NCBI GenBank assembly: GCA_012959995.1
Contig: DUCC01000016.1
Location: 1-64,000 of the forward strand
Direction of reading: 5' to 3'
Length of the DNA stretch: 64,000 nucleotides
DNA from: Acidimicrobiia bacterium
GTDB taxonomy: Bacteria > Actinomycetota > Acidimicrobiia > Acidimicrobiales > MedAcidi-G1
Part shown: piece by piece, positions 52,066 to 59,679 of the stretch
How positions within the stretch are numbered: position 1 is the stretch's first letter
Layout: each line of letters begins with the position of its first letter
Notes under the pieces: generated by a model
The model's database searches: none
Told to the model about the DNA's origin: nothing
The model's input: the letters and a program-made list of their open reading frames with translations, nothing else
Program-made: the position numbers and the translations under genes

Positions 52066-53310
52066 CTAATCGTCAAGGTGGTCAAGTTTTCCTGACCAAA
52101 AAAGCCCGAGCCCACCCAGACCCAGCAACACGCCCCCAATAACCACCACCGGGCGCGGGCCAAAAGCCGAAATTAACGCACCCACCAGCAAGTTAGAAAA
52201 CGGCATAACCCCCAACATGCCCAGCAGATAAATAGCCATCACCCGGCCCCGCACGGCATCATCTACTTGCAGTTGAACCGTTGAGTTCAAGTTGGTAGCC
52301 GACAATAAATGAACCCCACCAATAACCATTAAGGCAGCAAAGCCCACCCAAAACGAGGGAGCCAACCCGAAAATTACTACAGCCACTCCGTAACCAACCA
52401 GCGACACCACCTGCACTCGTGAGCGCCGCAAATTACCCGCCATCCCCGCTACCCACGGAGCCACCAAAACCCCACCGATACCTTGTGCCGAACCAAGCAC
52501 GCCAAACCAGAACGGCGACACTTCAAAAACCTCTTCGGCAAACACCACCACCTGTTGCACCAAAGGCATGGCAAAGGCAGCAATAAGCATGACCGACAAA
52601 ATGGCCGTCCGAATGCCCGGAGCGCCCCACACATAGCGCACCCCCTCACGAAAACCACCCCAAACCGTTGGTTGGTTTTCAGGATCACCCACTTGCCCAC
52701 TGACCAGTTTTGTCGGGTCGATAAGGACCAAAGCAATAGCCACCGGCAAATGAAAGATCGCTACAGCGAGCAAAGCCCACCCCGGGCCCCAAGTACCGAT
52801 GATCAAGCCACCAATGGCCGGCCCGGTTGCTCGAGCGGCATTGAACTGGGTGGAGTTTAGGGCAATGGCATTCGGCAACTCGGAGCGAGGAACACACTCA
52901 GCAACAAAAGCTTGCCAAACCGGCAAACGAACACCATTAATCATCCCACCAACCGCAAGTAGCACCACCCACGGCCAGGGGCTTGACACTCCCTGCGCCC
53001 AGACTAAAGCCATCATTACCGCCACCACCGCTTGCAATCCATTAGTGATGAGCAAAGTATTGCGGCGGTTGCGGTGATCAGAAATCCAACCAGAAAGCGG
53101 ATTCATCACAAACATCGGAACCATGCTGGCGAAGGCAGCAAACCCTACCCACGATGCGGAATCCGTCAGGGTATACATCACCCAACTTCCCGCCACCATA
53201 CGAATCCAACGACCATTGTTGGTAATGAGGCCGCCAGTCCAGAACAAACGGTAATTGCGGTGCCTCATAGCGGGGTACCGTCCCGTTGATTTTTGATGAG
53301 GAGAGTTCAT
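52066..53310 (-). CDS. Major facilitator superfamily transporter
   Basis: A 414-residue protein with about twelve membrane helices, including AMRHRNYRLFWTGG at the start and LSGWISDHRNRRNTLLITNG, the MFS loop 2-3 motif (GxxxDRxxRR-like). Charged motif HLLSATNLNSTVQLQVDDAVRGRVMAIYLLGMLGVMPFSNLLVGA lies in the second half. The layout is typical of the MFS_3/EntS-like exporters. Substrate unknown. It is convergent with the nuclease-like gene and divergent from the enoyl-CoA hydratase gene. Confidence 0.92.
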   Translation of the reverse strand: MNSPHQKSTGRYPAMRHRNYRLFWTGGLITNNGRWIRMVAGSWVMYTLTDSASWVGFAAFASMVPMFVMNPLSGWISDHRNRRNTLLITNGLQAVVAVMMALVWAQGVSSPWPWVVLLAVGGMINGVRLPVWQAFVAECVPRSELPNAIALNSTQFNAARATGPAIGGLIIGTWGPGWALLAVAIFHLPVAIALVLIDPTKLVSGQVGDPENQPTVWGGFREGVRYVWGAPGIRTAILSVMLIAAFAMPLVQQVVVFAEEVFEVSPFWFGVLGSAQGIGGVLVAPWVAGMAGNLRRSRVQVVSLVGYGVAVVIFGLAPSFWVGFAALMVIGGVHLLSATNLNSTVQLQVDDAVRGRVMAIYLLGMLGVMPFSNLLVGALISAFGPRPVVVIGGVLLGLGGLGLFWSGKLDHLDD

Positions 53311-53373
53311 TGTTGCTTACCCTAGAGCCCACCCGCTTAGTCGCACTCACCGGCGTTTGTGGCAAACTACCTC

Positions 53374-54138
53374 ATGGACATTTTGCTAAAAGAAATCCGT
53401 GGCCGAGTTGCTCTGCTTACTTTTAACGACCCCGAACGGCGCAACGTGGTTTCGGCTGAATTAAACGAAGCTTTGTTAACTACCTTTGACGAACTCGAAG
53501 CCGATGAAAACATCGGCGCCGTGGTGCTTACCGGTGCCGGTGGCGCCTTTTGCGCCGGGGCCGTGCTGGACGACTTGCTCGAAGCCGGGCAAACCCAAGG
53601 CGGCGCCTTACCTGAAATCTATTCCGGGTTTTTAAAAGTAGCCCACTCCCCACTAGCCACCGTAGCCGCCGTAAATGGCGCCGCCGTAGGGGCCGGCATG
53701 AACATGATTTTGGGCTGCGACTTGGTTATCGCCGGGGAGTCCGCCCGCTTCGATACTCGGTTTTTAGACATTGGCCTCCACCCGGGGGGCGGCCACACTT
53801 GGCGCCTGCGTAACATCACCGATTTAGCCACCACCAAAGCCATGGTCTTATTTGGTCAGATTTTAGACGGCCAACAAGCCGCCCAACGCGGAGTTGCTTG
53901 GGAATGCGTAAGCGACGAAGATCTCATTGACGTAGCGGTAGCCCACGCCGCTCGCGCCGCTGGGCACCCACGAGATTTGGTAGCTCGCACTAAAGAAACC
54001 CTGCATGCGGGGGCCGCCGTCACCGAATCGGTGGCTTCGGTTCAACTCGAACTTGAACCCCAACAATGGTCTATGCAACAACCGGCGTTTACCGAAATGG
54101 TCGCCAAACTCAAAAACCGCATCGCTAAAAAAAGCTAA
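53374..54138 (+). CDS. Enoyl-CoA hydratase/isomerase family protein
   Basis: A protein of about 254 residues (from the ATG at 53374; a GTG 15 bases upstream would add five). Crotonase-fold motifs are present: AVVLTGAGGAFCAGAVLDDLL near 50-70, which forms the oxyanion hole, and VAAVNGAAVGAGMNMILGCDLVIAG near 95-120. The catalytic position is usually two Glu residues; ARFDTRFLDIGLHPGGG near 124-139 supplies some of these. The exact member type (hydratase, isomerase or related) cannot be settled. It is convergent with the acetyltransferase gene, overlapping by 4 bases. Confidence 0.9.
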   Translation: MDILLKEIRGRVALLTFNDPERRNVVSAELNEALLTTFDELEADENIGAVVLTGAGGAFCAGAVLDDLLEAGQTQGGALPEIYSGFLKVAHSPLATVAAVNGAAVGAGMNMILGCDLVIAGESARFDTRFLDIGLHPGGGHTWRLRNITDLATTKAMVLFGQILDGQQAAQRGVAWECVSDEDLIDVAVAHAARAAGHPRDLVARTKETLHAGAAVTESVASVQLELEPQQWSMQQPAFTEMVAKLKNRIAKKS

Positions 54139-54737
54139 ACCTCAAGCCATCTTCGGGCGAACTCTTCCCTCCGTACCGCCCACTCCTCAGCAGTAAAAGC
54201 AAACTTCAGATGGTCTTCCCAAGTACCGGAAATCTCTAAATAGCGTTCCGCTAAGCCCTCGCATCGAAGATCAAGTTTTTCCACCACCCGCCGCGAAGCC
54301 ACGTTGCGAGGCACTATAGAAATCTGTATGCGGTGCAAGCCCACTACGTCAAAAGCGAAACGCAATAACACCGCTAAAGCTTCTGGGGTGTACCCCTGGC
54401 CGGCCTGTTTCTGATCTACCCAATACCCAACATGGGCGCTCTGAAAAGCCCCACGCACCACGTTGTTTATATTTATTTCTCCCACCAAGGCGTCTTCTAC
54501 AAAAACTCCAAAGCCCCAACCGACCCCCAGTTGGCGTTCTCGCTGGCGTGACCGGCAACGTACCGCAAAAGCTTTTTCATCTTGCGACGGGTCAACGCTC
54601 CCCGCCTCGCGCCGTGGCTCCCATTGGGTGAGCCACTGGCGGTTCCGCTGCCGAATCTCTTGCCATGCACCAAAATCTTGCGTCTCTACCGGGCGCAAAA
54701 GCACCCGCTTACCCCGCAGCGTTGGTGTTTCTTCCAT
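54135..54737 (-). CDS. GNAT-family N-acetyltransferase (RimJ-like)
   Basis: Starting at the ATG at 54737, giving MEETPTLRGKRVLLRPVETQDF, the product has 200 residues. VGYWVDQKQAGQGYTPEALAVLLRFAFD carries the acetyl-CoA-binding QxGxGxxG-like motif (here QAGQGYT). LHRIQISIVPRNVASRRVVEKL is the characteristic RimJ/RimL end. It is probably an acetyltransferase acting on a ribosomal protein or small substrate. The upstream open part in the same frame is over the next gene and is not used. Adjacent to the aminotransferase gene. Confidence 0.88.
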   Translation of the reverse strand: MEETPTLRGKRVLLRPVETQDFGAWQEIRQRNRQWLTQWEPRREAGSVDPSQDEKAFAVRCRSRQRERQLGVGWGFGVFVEDALVGEININNVVRGAFQSAHVGYWVDQKQAGQGYTPEALAVLLRFAFDVVGLHRIQISIVPRNVASRRVVEKLDLRCEGLAERYLEISGTWEDHLKFAFTAEEWAVRREEFARRWLEV

Positions 54738-54778
54738 ACCGCTATTGTGGCCGACAGAAACAGGCAGCACCACCTCGG

Positions 54779-55873
54779 CTAAACGAGAATCTCGTCCAAC
54801 GCCCCCAACAGCATCAAAACGTTGCTTTCTCGGGCGGTGTGGCCCATGGTGCCGATGCGCCAAACTTGGCCGGCCACTGGGCCCAAACCGCCACCGATTT
54901 CTATGTCGTAGCGATCTAAAAGCAGGCGACGAACTGCGGCCTCGTCTTGTCCGACCGGTAACCGATCTTGAGGAACCACCACCGAAGTTAGTTGCGGCAA
55001 GCGGTAACCCTCTTGCGCAAAGAGGGTGAACCCTCGTTCAAGCAAACCTTCCTTAAGTAAGTCGCCACAGGTTTTATGCCGAACTATCACCGCATCTAAG
55101 CCTTCTTCGAGCACCACACCGAGGCCTGCATGCAAAGCAAAAATCATCGAGATAGGAGCCGTGTGGTGGTAAGCCCGGGCACCGCCCCCAGTTACATAAG
55201 CGGCAATAGCTTTAAAATCAAAATACCAGGACGGTGATTTTGGTACAGCACGTTCCAAGGCCCGAGGCGAAACAGTTACCGGCGATAACCCCGGTGGGGT
55301 GCCCAAACATTTTTGTGTCCCGCTGTAGGCCACGTCTACCCCCCAAGCATCAAAGTCTGTGGGTATGCCACCCAATGAGGTCACGGCGTCCACCAGCAAG
55401 AGAGCATCACCTTTACCGGCGCCGAGTTCTTCTAAGTCGTTACACACCCCAGTAGAGGTCTCGGCGTGCACCACCGCTATCACCTTGGGGCTGGGGTGGG
55501 CCTGGAGTAGCAGTTCTGGGTTCAGGGTATGGCCCCACTCCGCATCTACTCGTATGACTTCGGCACCGGTGCGACCAGCCGCATCGCACAAACGACCGCC
55601 AAACACCCCGTTTACCCCTATCACTATGGTGTCGCCGGGGCCCACCATGTTGACCACGGTGGCTTCCATACCCGCCGACCCGGTACCCGAAACCGGAAAA
55701 GTAAGCGGGTTGGTGGTGTGAAACACTTGCCGCAAACGATCACAGGTTTCATCCAACAAAGCAATGAACTCTGGGTCGAGGTGACCCAACAAGGGACGAC
55801 TCAAGGCAGACATGACCTCGGGGTACGGGTTCCCGGGGCCGGGCCCCATAAGCACACGATCAGATACTGGCAT
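54779..55873 (-). CDS. Alanine/serine-glyoxylate aminotransferase family protein
   Basis: A 364-residue class-V PLP aminotransferase. It begins RVLMGPGPGNPYPEVMSAL, the typical start of this group, and has the substrate-binding HAETSTGVCNDL near 136-147. PLP-binding Lys188 is in SGTQKCLGTPPGLSPV. It probably transfers an amino group between glyoxylate and serine or alanine and is a candidate for glyoxylate and glycine metabolism. It stands alone, 45 bases upstream (in transcription) of the acetyltransferase gene. Confidence 0.93.
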   Translation of the reverse strand: MPVSDRVLMGPGPGNPYPEVMSALSRPLLGHLDPEFIALLDETCDRLRQVFHTTNPLTFPVSGTGSAGMEATVVNMVGPGDTIVIGVNGVFGGRLCDAAGRTGAEVIRVDAEWGHTLNPELLLQAHPSPKVIAVVHAETSTGVCNDLEELGAGKGDALLLVDAVTSLGGIPTDFDAWGVDVAYSGTQKCLGTPPGLSPVTVSPRALERAVPKSPSWYFDFKAIAAYVTGGGARAYHHTAPISMIFALHAGLGVVLEEGLDAVIVRHKTCGDLLKEGLLERGFTLFAQEGYRLPQLTSVVVPQDRLPVGQDEAAVRRLLLDRYDIEIGGGLGPVAGQVWRIGTMGHTARESNVLMLLGALDEILV

Positions 55874-55918
55874 TGGTGGCCTCCCTGAAGGCTCCTGATG
55901 ATGAAAAATTTCCGAATC

Positions 55919-56842
55919 TTACCCGTTAACTAGCGAAAAAATCAGGCCATCTAAAATGTCTTTTTCTGACACTAAGCATTCTTGAAAACCAAAGCGCCGC
56001 ATCACCTTGACCAGCACACAAAGGCCGCCCATAATAACGTCTGCTCGTTGTTCTTCTAACCCGGGGTTCGCTAAGCGTTCTTCACGATTTTCGGTAGCCA
56101 GGGTGCGAAAAATATCTTCTACTGCTTCTTTGGTTAAGCGAAAATGGTGGATGCGATCTTGGTCGTAGACCGCCAACCCTTGTTCGATGGCCGCCGCCGC
56201 CGACACCGTTCCGGCCAGGCCCACCAAAGTGGCGGCCGTGGTAATACCTGGGACCTCTCGTTTTACGTCGTCAAGGTGGCCATCCACAATGGTTAAACAA
56301 GCCAACAGTTCTTCGGGCAACACCGGGTCGTGCTCAATCCATTTTTCGGTTAGCCGTACGCACCCAATGTCGCACGAAAGCACCTCTTCGGCTTCGGTGG
56401 TGCCCACCACAAACTCTGTAGACCCTCCCCCGATATCCATAATCACAAACGGTCCATCTTCAGGGTTTAGGTCTGCCGTGGCCCCCAAAAAAGAGAGTCG
56501 CCCTTCTTCCTGCCCAGAAAGCAATTCGGGGCGTACTCCCGCTGCTTTTTCGGCCGCCGCAAAAAACTCTTCAGCGTTGCTGGCATCACGGGCCGCTGAG
56601 GTGGCGGTCATCCGGATCTTTTTCACCCCATGGACATCCAGTACCTGTCGATACTCTTCTAAAACCGCAACCACTCGGGCAATAGCCTCTGGTGCCAAAC
56701 TTCCGGTGGCCTCCACCCCCTGGCCCAGTCGGGTAATACGCATAAGGCGTTCAACGCTGCGTTTTCCGTCGCCAATTAACAACCGGGTGGAGTTGGTTCC
56801 ACAATCAATAGCGGCCACCAACTCTTGGTGAGTTTCACTCAT
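55919..56842 (-). CDS. Ppx/GppA phosphatase family protein (exopolyphosphatase-like)
   Basis: A protein of about 307 residues of the actin-like ASKHA fold. VAAIDCGTNSTRLL near 9-22 is the phosphate-1 motif and FVIMDIGGGSTEFVVG near 133-148 the phosphate-2 motif. Length is close to the short Ppx form. It hydrolyses polyphosphate or pppGpp. The ATG at 56842 is chosen since it overlaps the DUF501 stop by 8 bases; a start at 56863 is less likely. It is the last gene of a minus-strand series from 59620. Confidence 0.92.
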   Translation of the reverse strand: MSETHQELVAAIDCGTNSTRLLIGDGKRSVERLMRITRLGQGVEATGSLAPEAIARVVAVLEEYRQVLDVHGVKKIRMTATSAARDASNAEEFFAAAEKAAGVRPELLSGQEEGRLSFLGATADLNPEDGPFVIMDIGGGSTEFVVGTTEAEEVLSCDIGCVRLTEKWIEHDPVLPEELLACLTIVDGHLDDVKREVPGITTAATLVGLAGTVSAAAAIEQGLAVYDQDRIHHFRLTKEAVEDIFRTLATENREERLANPGLEEQRADVIMGGLCVLVKVMRRFGFQECLVSEKDILDGLIFSLVNG

Positions 56843-57296
56843 GGTCAATGGCCAACTGTTCATGTACCCAACGGCCCACGGGGTCGTCGCCGCCTGCTAA
56901 AAACCAGGCGTAATGGGCATGCAAGCATTTCACCCCTTGACGGGTGCCCCCTACCCCGTTGCTAGGACGATGGCCGGTGTAGTCATCGGGAATCTCTGCA
57001 TCTCGCTCTGCCCCATAGCGTTTATGCGCCGCAGCAAGTTCTTCTGGATCCACCGTTGCTTCGGCGTCTCTTACCCCACCGCTTGATTCCAACGTTCCGA
57101 TGCGGCTACGCAATGCTGGCCCGACCAGCCAGTAGCGGGTGGGCATGGGGCGTCCGCTGTTCAACAGTGGATAGTTGCGAATAACCACCGGGTCGCCGTC
57201 AGGCTCGCGCACCACAATGGTGAAATCCCCGCCGGGGCGCCGGCCCAAGAGTTCGGCCACCCGTTCAATTTCGGCGGGTGTGGGTTGTTCTCCCAA
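56835..57296 (-). CDS. DUF501 family protein
   Basis: A 153-residue protein with RRPGGDFTIVVREPDGDPVVIRNYPLL and GRPMPTRYWLVGP, followed by GGVRDAE, then PSNGVGGTRQGVKCLHAHYAWFLAGGDDPVG, a conserved set of the actinobacterial DUF501 family. The family usually lies next to ppx and often near ftsB and eno; only ppx is seen here. The start is a TTG at 57294-57296, since no ATG or GTG fits in frame. No function is established. Confidence 0.9.
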   Translation of the reverse strand: MGEQPTPAEIERVAELLGRRPGGDFTIVVREPDGDPVVIRNYPLLNSGRPMPTRYWLVGPALRSRIGTLESSGGVRDAEATVDPEELAAAHKRYGAERDAEIPDDYTGHRPSNGVGGTRQGVKCLHAHYAWFLAGGDDPVGRWVHEQLAIDHE

Positions 57297-57301
57297 AATC
57301 T

Positions 57302-57943
57302 TTAAAAGATGATGATCAAGAGCACGACCACGGCTGCTACTGCTAAGACAGGCAACAGGCGCTTAATAACCGGTGCACCCACCGCGTCAAGCAGGTTGAC
57401 CGCTTCGACCTCTTCAGATTCGATGATCTTTACTTCTGGTTTTTCGTTAGGAGTTTCTTCGCCAGATTCTTCGGCCACTGGTGCTGCGGGTTCGGCGTCG
57501 GAAGCAGCAATCAGTTCGCTGAGGTTGTCGGCGAACTGTTTCATGAGTTTCTTTGACACATCGGCCATGATGCCTCGACCAAACTGCGCTACTTTGCCGG
57601 TTACTTTGAGTTCGGTGGTCACCGTTACCCGGGTACCAGTTTCGGTGGTTTTGAGTTGCGCAATAATGTTTGCTGCAGCGTTGCCTGCTCCGCGGGTGTC
57701 ACGCCCTTCGGCGTGTAATACCGCTCGGTAGTTTTCATCGTCTTGTTCTACAAAGCTGGCCGCACCCTTGTATTGGGCGGTAATGGGGCCTACTTTGATT
57801 TTGACGGCGCCACGAAACTCGGTTCCTTCGATTTCTTGGAGTTGCGCTCCAGGCAAGCAGGGGGCGATGCGTTCCACATCGGTCAAAATGCTCCACACCA
57901 AAGCTGCTGGGGCGTCTACTTCAAAGTCGTTGATCAATTCCAT
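57302..57943 (-). CDS. CoxG/SRPBCC-family protein with C-terminal membrane anchor
   Basis: A 213-residue protein of the carbon monoxide dehydrogenase subunit G (CoxG) family. It starts MELINDFEVDAPAALVWSILTDVERIAPCLPGAQLQE and has GAVKIKVGPITAQYKGAASF, the characteristic features of CoxG. After about 150 residues comes an acidic linker, and a final membrane segment VLAVAAVVVLLIIIF anchors the protein. CoxG is thought to recruit the CODH enzyme to the membrane. It overlaps the MobA-like gene by 10 bases, so the two are coupled. Confidence 0.9.
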   Translation of the reverse strand: MELINDFEVDAPAALVWSILTDVERIAPCLPGAQLQEIEGTEFRGAVKIKVGPITAQYKGAASFVEQDDENYRAVLHAEGRDTRGAGNAAANIIAQLKTTETGTRVTVTTELKVTGKVAQFGRGIMADVSKKLMKQFADNLSELIAASDAEPAAPVAEESGEETPNEKPEVKIIESEEVEAVNLLDAVGAPVIKRLLPVLAVAAVVVLLIIIF

Positions 57944-58491
57944 TGTGCTAAATCCTCCACGGTGTCAATGTCGATCGGGTTACCGGCACAGGATACGTCG
58001 GTCACCGGCGCCACCCTCCCTAAGAGTAAATCTCTGGCGCCTTGATCTCCTTGGCGAGGGAACGCTGCCCAGTGCTTTGCCGCCACCTTAAACGGTGGCC
58101 TTCGCTCTCCGCCGAAGTTGGCGCACACCAAGTCACCGGGTTCTTGCGCTACGTCCTGCCAAGCGCTGGTCGGCACTAACGGCGTGTCGCCCAACCCCAG
58201 AATCATCGCTTCGTGGCCTTTCGTTTTCGCATAAGTGGCCGCTACCTGCAGCGACGAGGCCTGACCGGTTTCCCACTGCGGGTTCAATAACACTGTGGCT
58301 TTCGCTGGCAACAGGTCGGCAAGGTCTACGGCACCGGTGACCACAATAAGTTCATCAAGTTCTGCTTGTTGAGCGGCCTCTATGGCCCAAGCGACCAGCG
58401 GTCGGCCTCGAAACGGGGCCAGCAACTTGTGGCCCAGTCCCGTCCAGCGGGTTCCCCCTCCGGCGGCTAATACCACTGCAGCAACGGTCAT
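57934..58491 (-). CDS. MobA-like nucleotidyltransferase (molybdenum cofactor modification)
   Basis: A 185-residue protein with the nucleotide-binding start VAAVVLAAGGGTRWTGLGHKLLAPFRGRPLVAWAI, common to molybdenum-cofactor cytidylyl- or guanylyltransferases. Downstream are ILGLGDTPLVPTSAW and the late ARDLLLGRVAPVTDV. Since the neighbours are XdhC-type and CoxG genes, a role in making the cytosine dinucleotide form of the cofactor for a CODH/xanthine-dehydrogenase-type enzyme is likely (inference). It overlaps CoxG by 10 bases. Confidence 0.88.
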   Translation of the reverse strand: MTVAAVVLAAGGGTRWTGLGHKLLAPFRGRPLVAWAIEAAQQAELDELIVVTGAVDLADLLPAKATVLLNPQWETGQASSLQVAATYAKTKGHEAMILGLGDTPLVPTSAWQDVAQEPGDLVCANFGGERRPPFKVAAKHWAAFPRQGDQGARDLLLGRVAPVTDVSCAGNPIDIDTVEDLAQWN

Positions 58492-58496
58492 CAGGT

Positions 58497-59303
58497 TTAG
58501 TCGTGGATAGGGCCGCTGGTGGCCGAAAGGGCCTGCATGGAGCGGCCGGTATGCAAAGCAATGATCTCTGCCATGATAGAAACCGCTGTTTCTTCTGGCG
58601 TGCGGGCCCCAATGTCTAACCCAATGGGTGACCGCAACCGGTCGAGGCCTGCTTGGTCCACCCCAGCCTCGGTAAAGCGCTGCAACCGGTTGTCGTGGGT
58701 GCGTCGAGAGCCCATAACCCCGATGTAACCCACTTGAGTAGTCAACGCGGAAACTACTGCCGGGACATCAAACTTGTTGTCATGGGTCAGCACACAAACC
58801 GCATCACGTGCTCCCAAAGAAGGGCCAACTTTTTCCAAAAGCCGGTTTGGCCAATCCACCACTACCTCATCGGCTTGGGGAAACCGCTGGTGAGTAGCAA
58901 ACACCGGGCGAGCATCACACACCGTGACACGAAAGCCCAGCACTTTAGCTACCTTTACCAAAGCTCCGGTAAAGTCCACCGCCCCAAAAATAAGCATTTG
59001 AGGGGGCGGTGCAAACGACTCAATAAATACTTTTACTTCTTCTTCCCGAGCCTCGCCGTGGGTTCCATAGTGTCGTACCCCTGAACGGCCCGCAGCGAGT
59101 TCGCCGCGAGCGTCTCGAGCGGCTACCCGGTCCAGCCCGTCGTTTCCTAACGTTCCTTCCCACACGTCGCTACCAGTCACTCGCAGCGGGCGAACCAAAA
59201 GCTTGGCCCCAGTTTTTGGGCCGTCGATGACCGTCACCAAAGCCACCGGCTCTTCGTTGCTGAGCAAGGTTGCTAACCGGTCAAAAAGAGGGGTTTCGGC
59301 CAT
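58497..59303 (-). CDS. XdhC/CoxI family protein (full length)
   Basis: From the ATG at 59303 this is a protein of 268 residues. The N-terminal domain includes LFDRLATLLSNEEPVALVTVIDGPKTGAKLLV. The C-terminal Rossmann-like XdhC domain has QMLIFGAVDFTGALVKVAKVLGFRVTVCDARPVF, VVVDWPNRLL, AVCVLTHDNKFDVPAV and VGYIGVMGSRRTHDNR. XdhC proteins bind the molybdenum cofactor and insert it, sulfurated, into xanthine dehydrogenase or CODH. It follows the short XdhC protein with two bases between stop and start codon. Confidence 0.9.
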   Translation of the reverse strand: MAETPLFDRLATLLSNEEPVALVTVIDGPKTGAKLLVRPLRVTGSDVWEGTLGNDGLDRVAARDARGELAAGRSGVRHYGTHGEAREEEVKVFIESFAPPPQMLIFGAVDFTGALVKVAKVLGFRVTVCDARPVFATHQRFPQADEVVVDWPNRLLEKVGPSLGARDAVCVLTHDNKFDVPAVVSALTTQVGYIGVMGSRRTHDNRLQRFTEAGVDQAGLDRLRSPIGLDIGARTPEETAVSIMAEIIALHTGRSMQALSATSGPIHD

Positions 59304-59305
59304 GG

Positions 59306-59620
59306 CTACCAATCCAACATTTCTAAAAATAGGTGAATGGTGCCGCCGCAAGTAAGCCCTACCGCTAAAGCTTCATCATCGCTATACCCGAAGGTAACCA
59401 TGCGGGGTTGACCGGTCGCTATAACCTCTAAGGCTTCGACTACCACCGCCCCCTCAACGCACCCACCCGAAACTGACCCAGCCACCTGACTATCTTCGCT
59501 GACCGCCATAGAGGCACCCGGCAAACGTGGCCCAGAACCTTCAAGGTCCACCACTCGAACTATCGCTATCTTTTTATCTTGGGCCTGCCAGCGCTGCAGG
59601 TCGGTAATAATTTCTCGCAT
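59306..59620 (-). CDS. Short XdhC/CoxI N-terminal-domain protein
   Basis: A 104-residue stand-alone copy of the XdhC/CoxI N-terminal domain: MREIITDLQRWQAQDKKIAIVRVVDLEGSGPRLPG, then GSVSGGCVEGAVV near 49-61 and GLTCGGTIHLFLE at the end. The two Cys/Gly stretches are the conserved XdhC motifs. It is followed by the full-length XdhC-type protein, so the two probably act together. Split or paired XdhC-type genes occur in other actinobacteria. It is divergent from ppc, 59 bases away. Confidence 0.88.
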   Translation of the reverse strand: MREIITDLQRWQAQDKKIAIVRVVDLEGSGPRLPGASMAVSEDSQVAGSVSGGCVEGAVVVEALEVIATGQPRMVTFGYSDDEALAVGLTCGGTIHLFLEMLDW

Positions 59621-59679
59621 GGGTTTAGGTTAGAGCAATTCATCTACTGTCCCGGCGTTCACCGGATAGCGTTTACCAA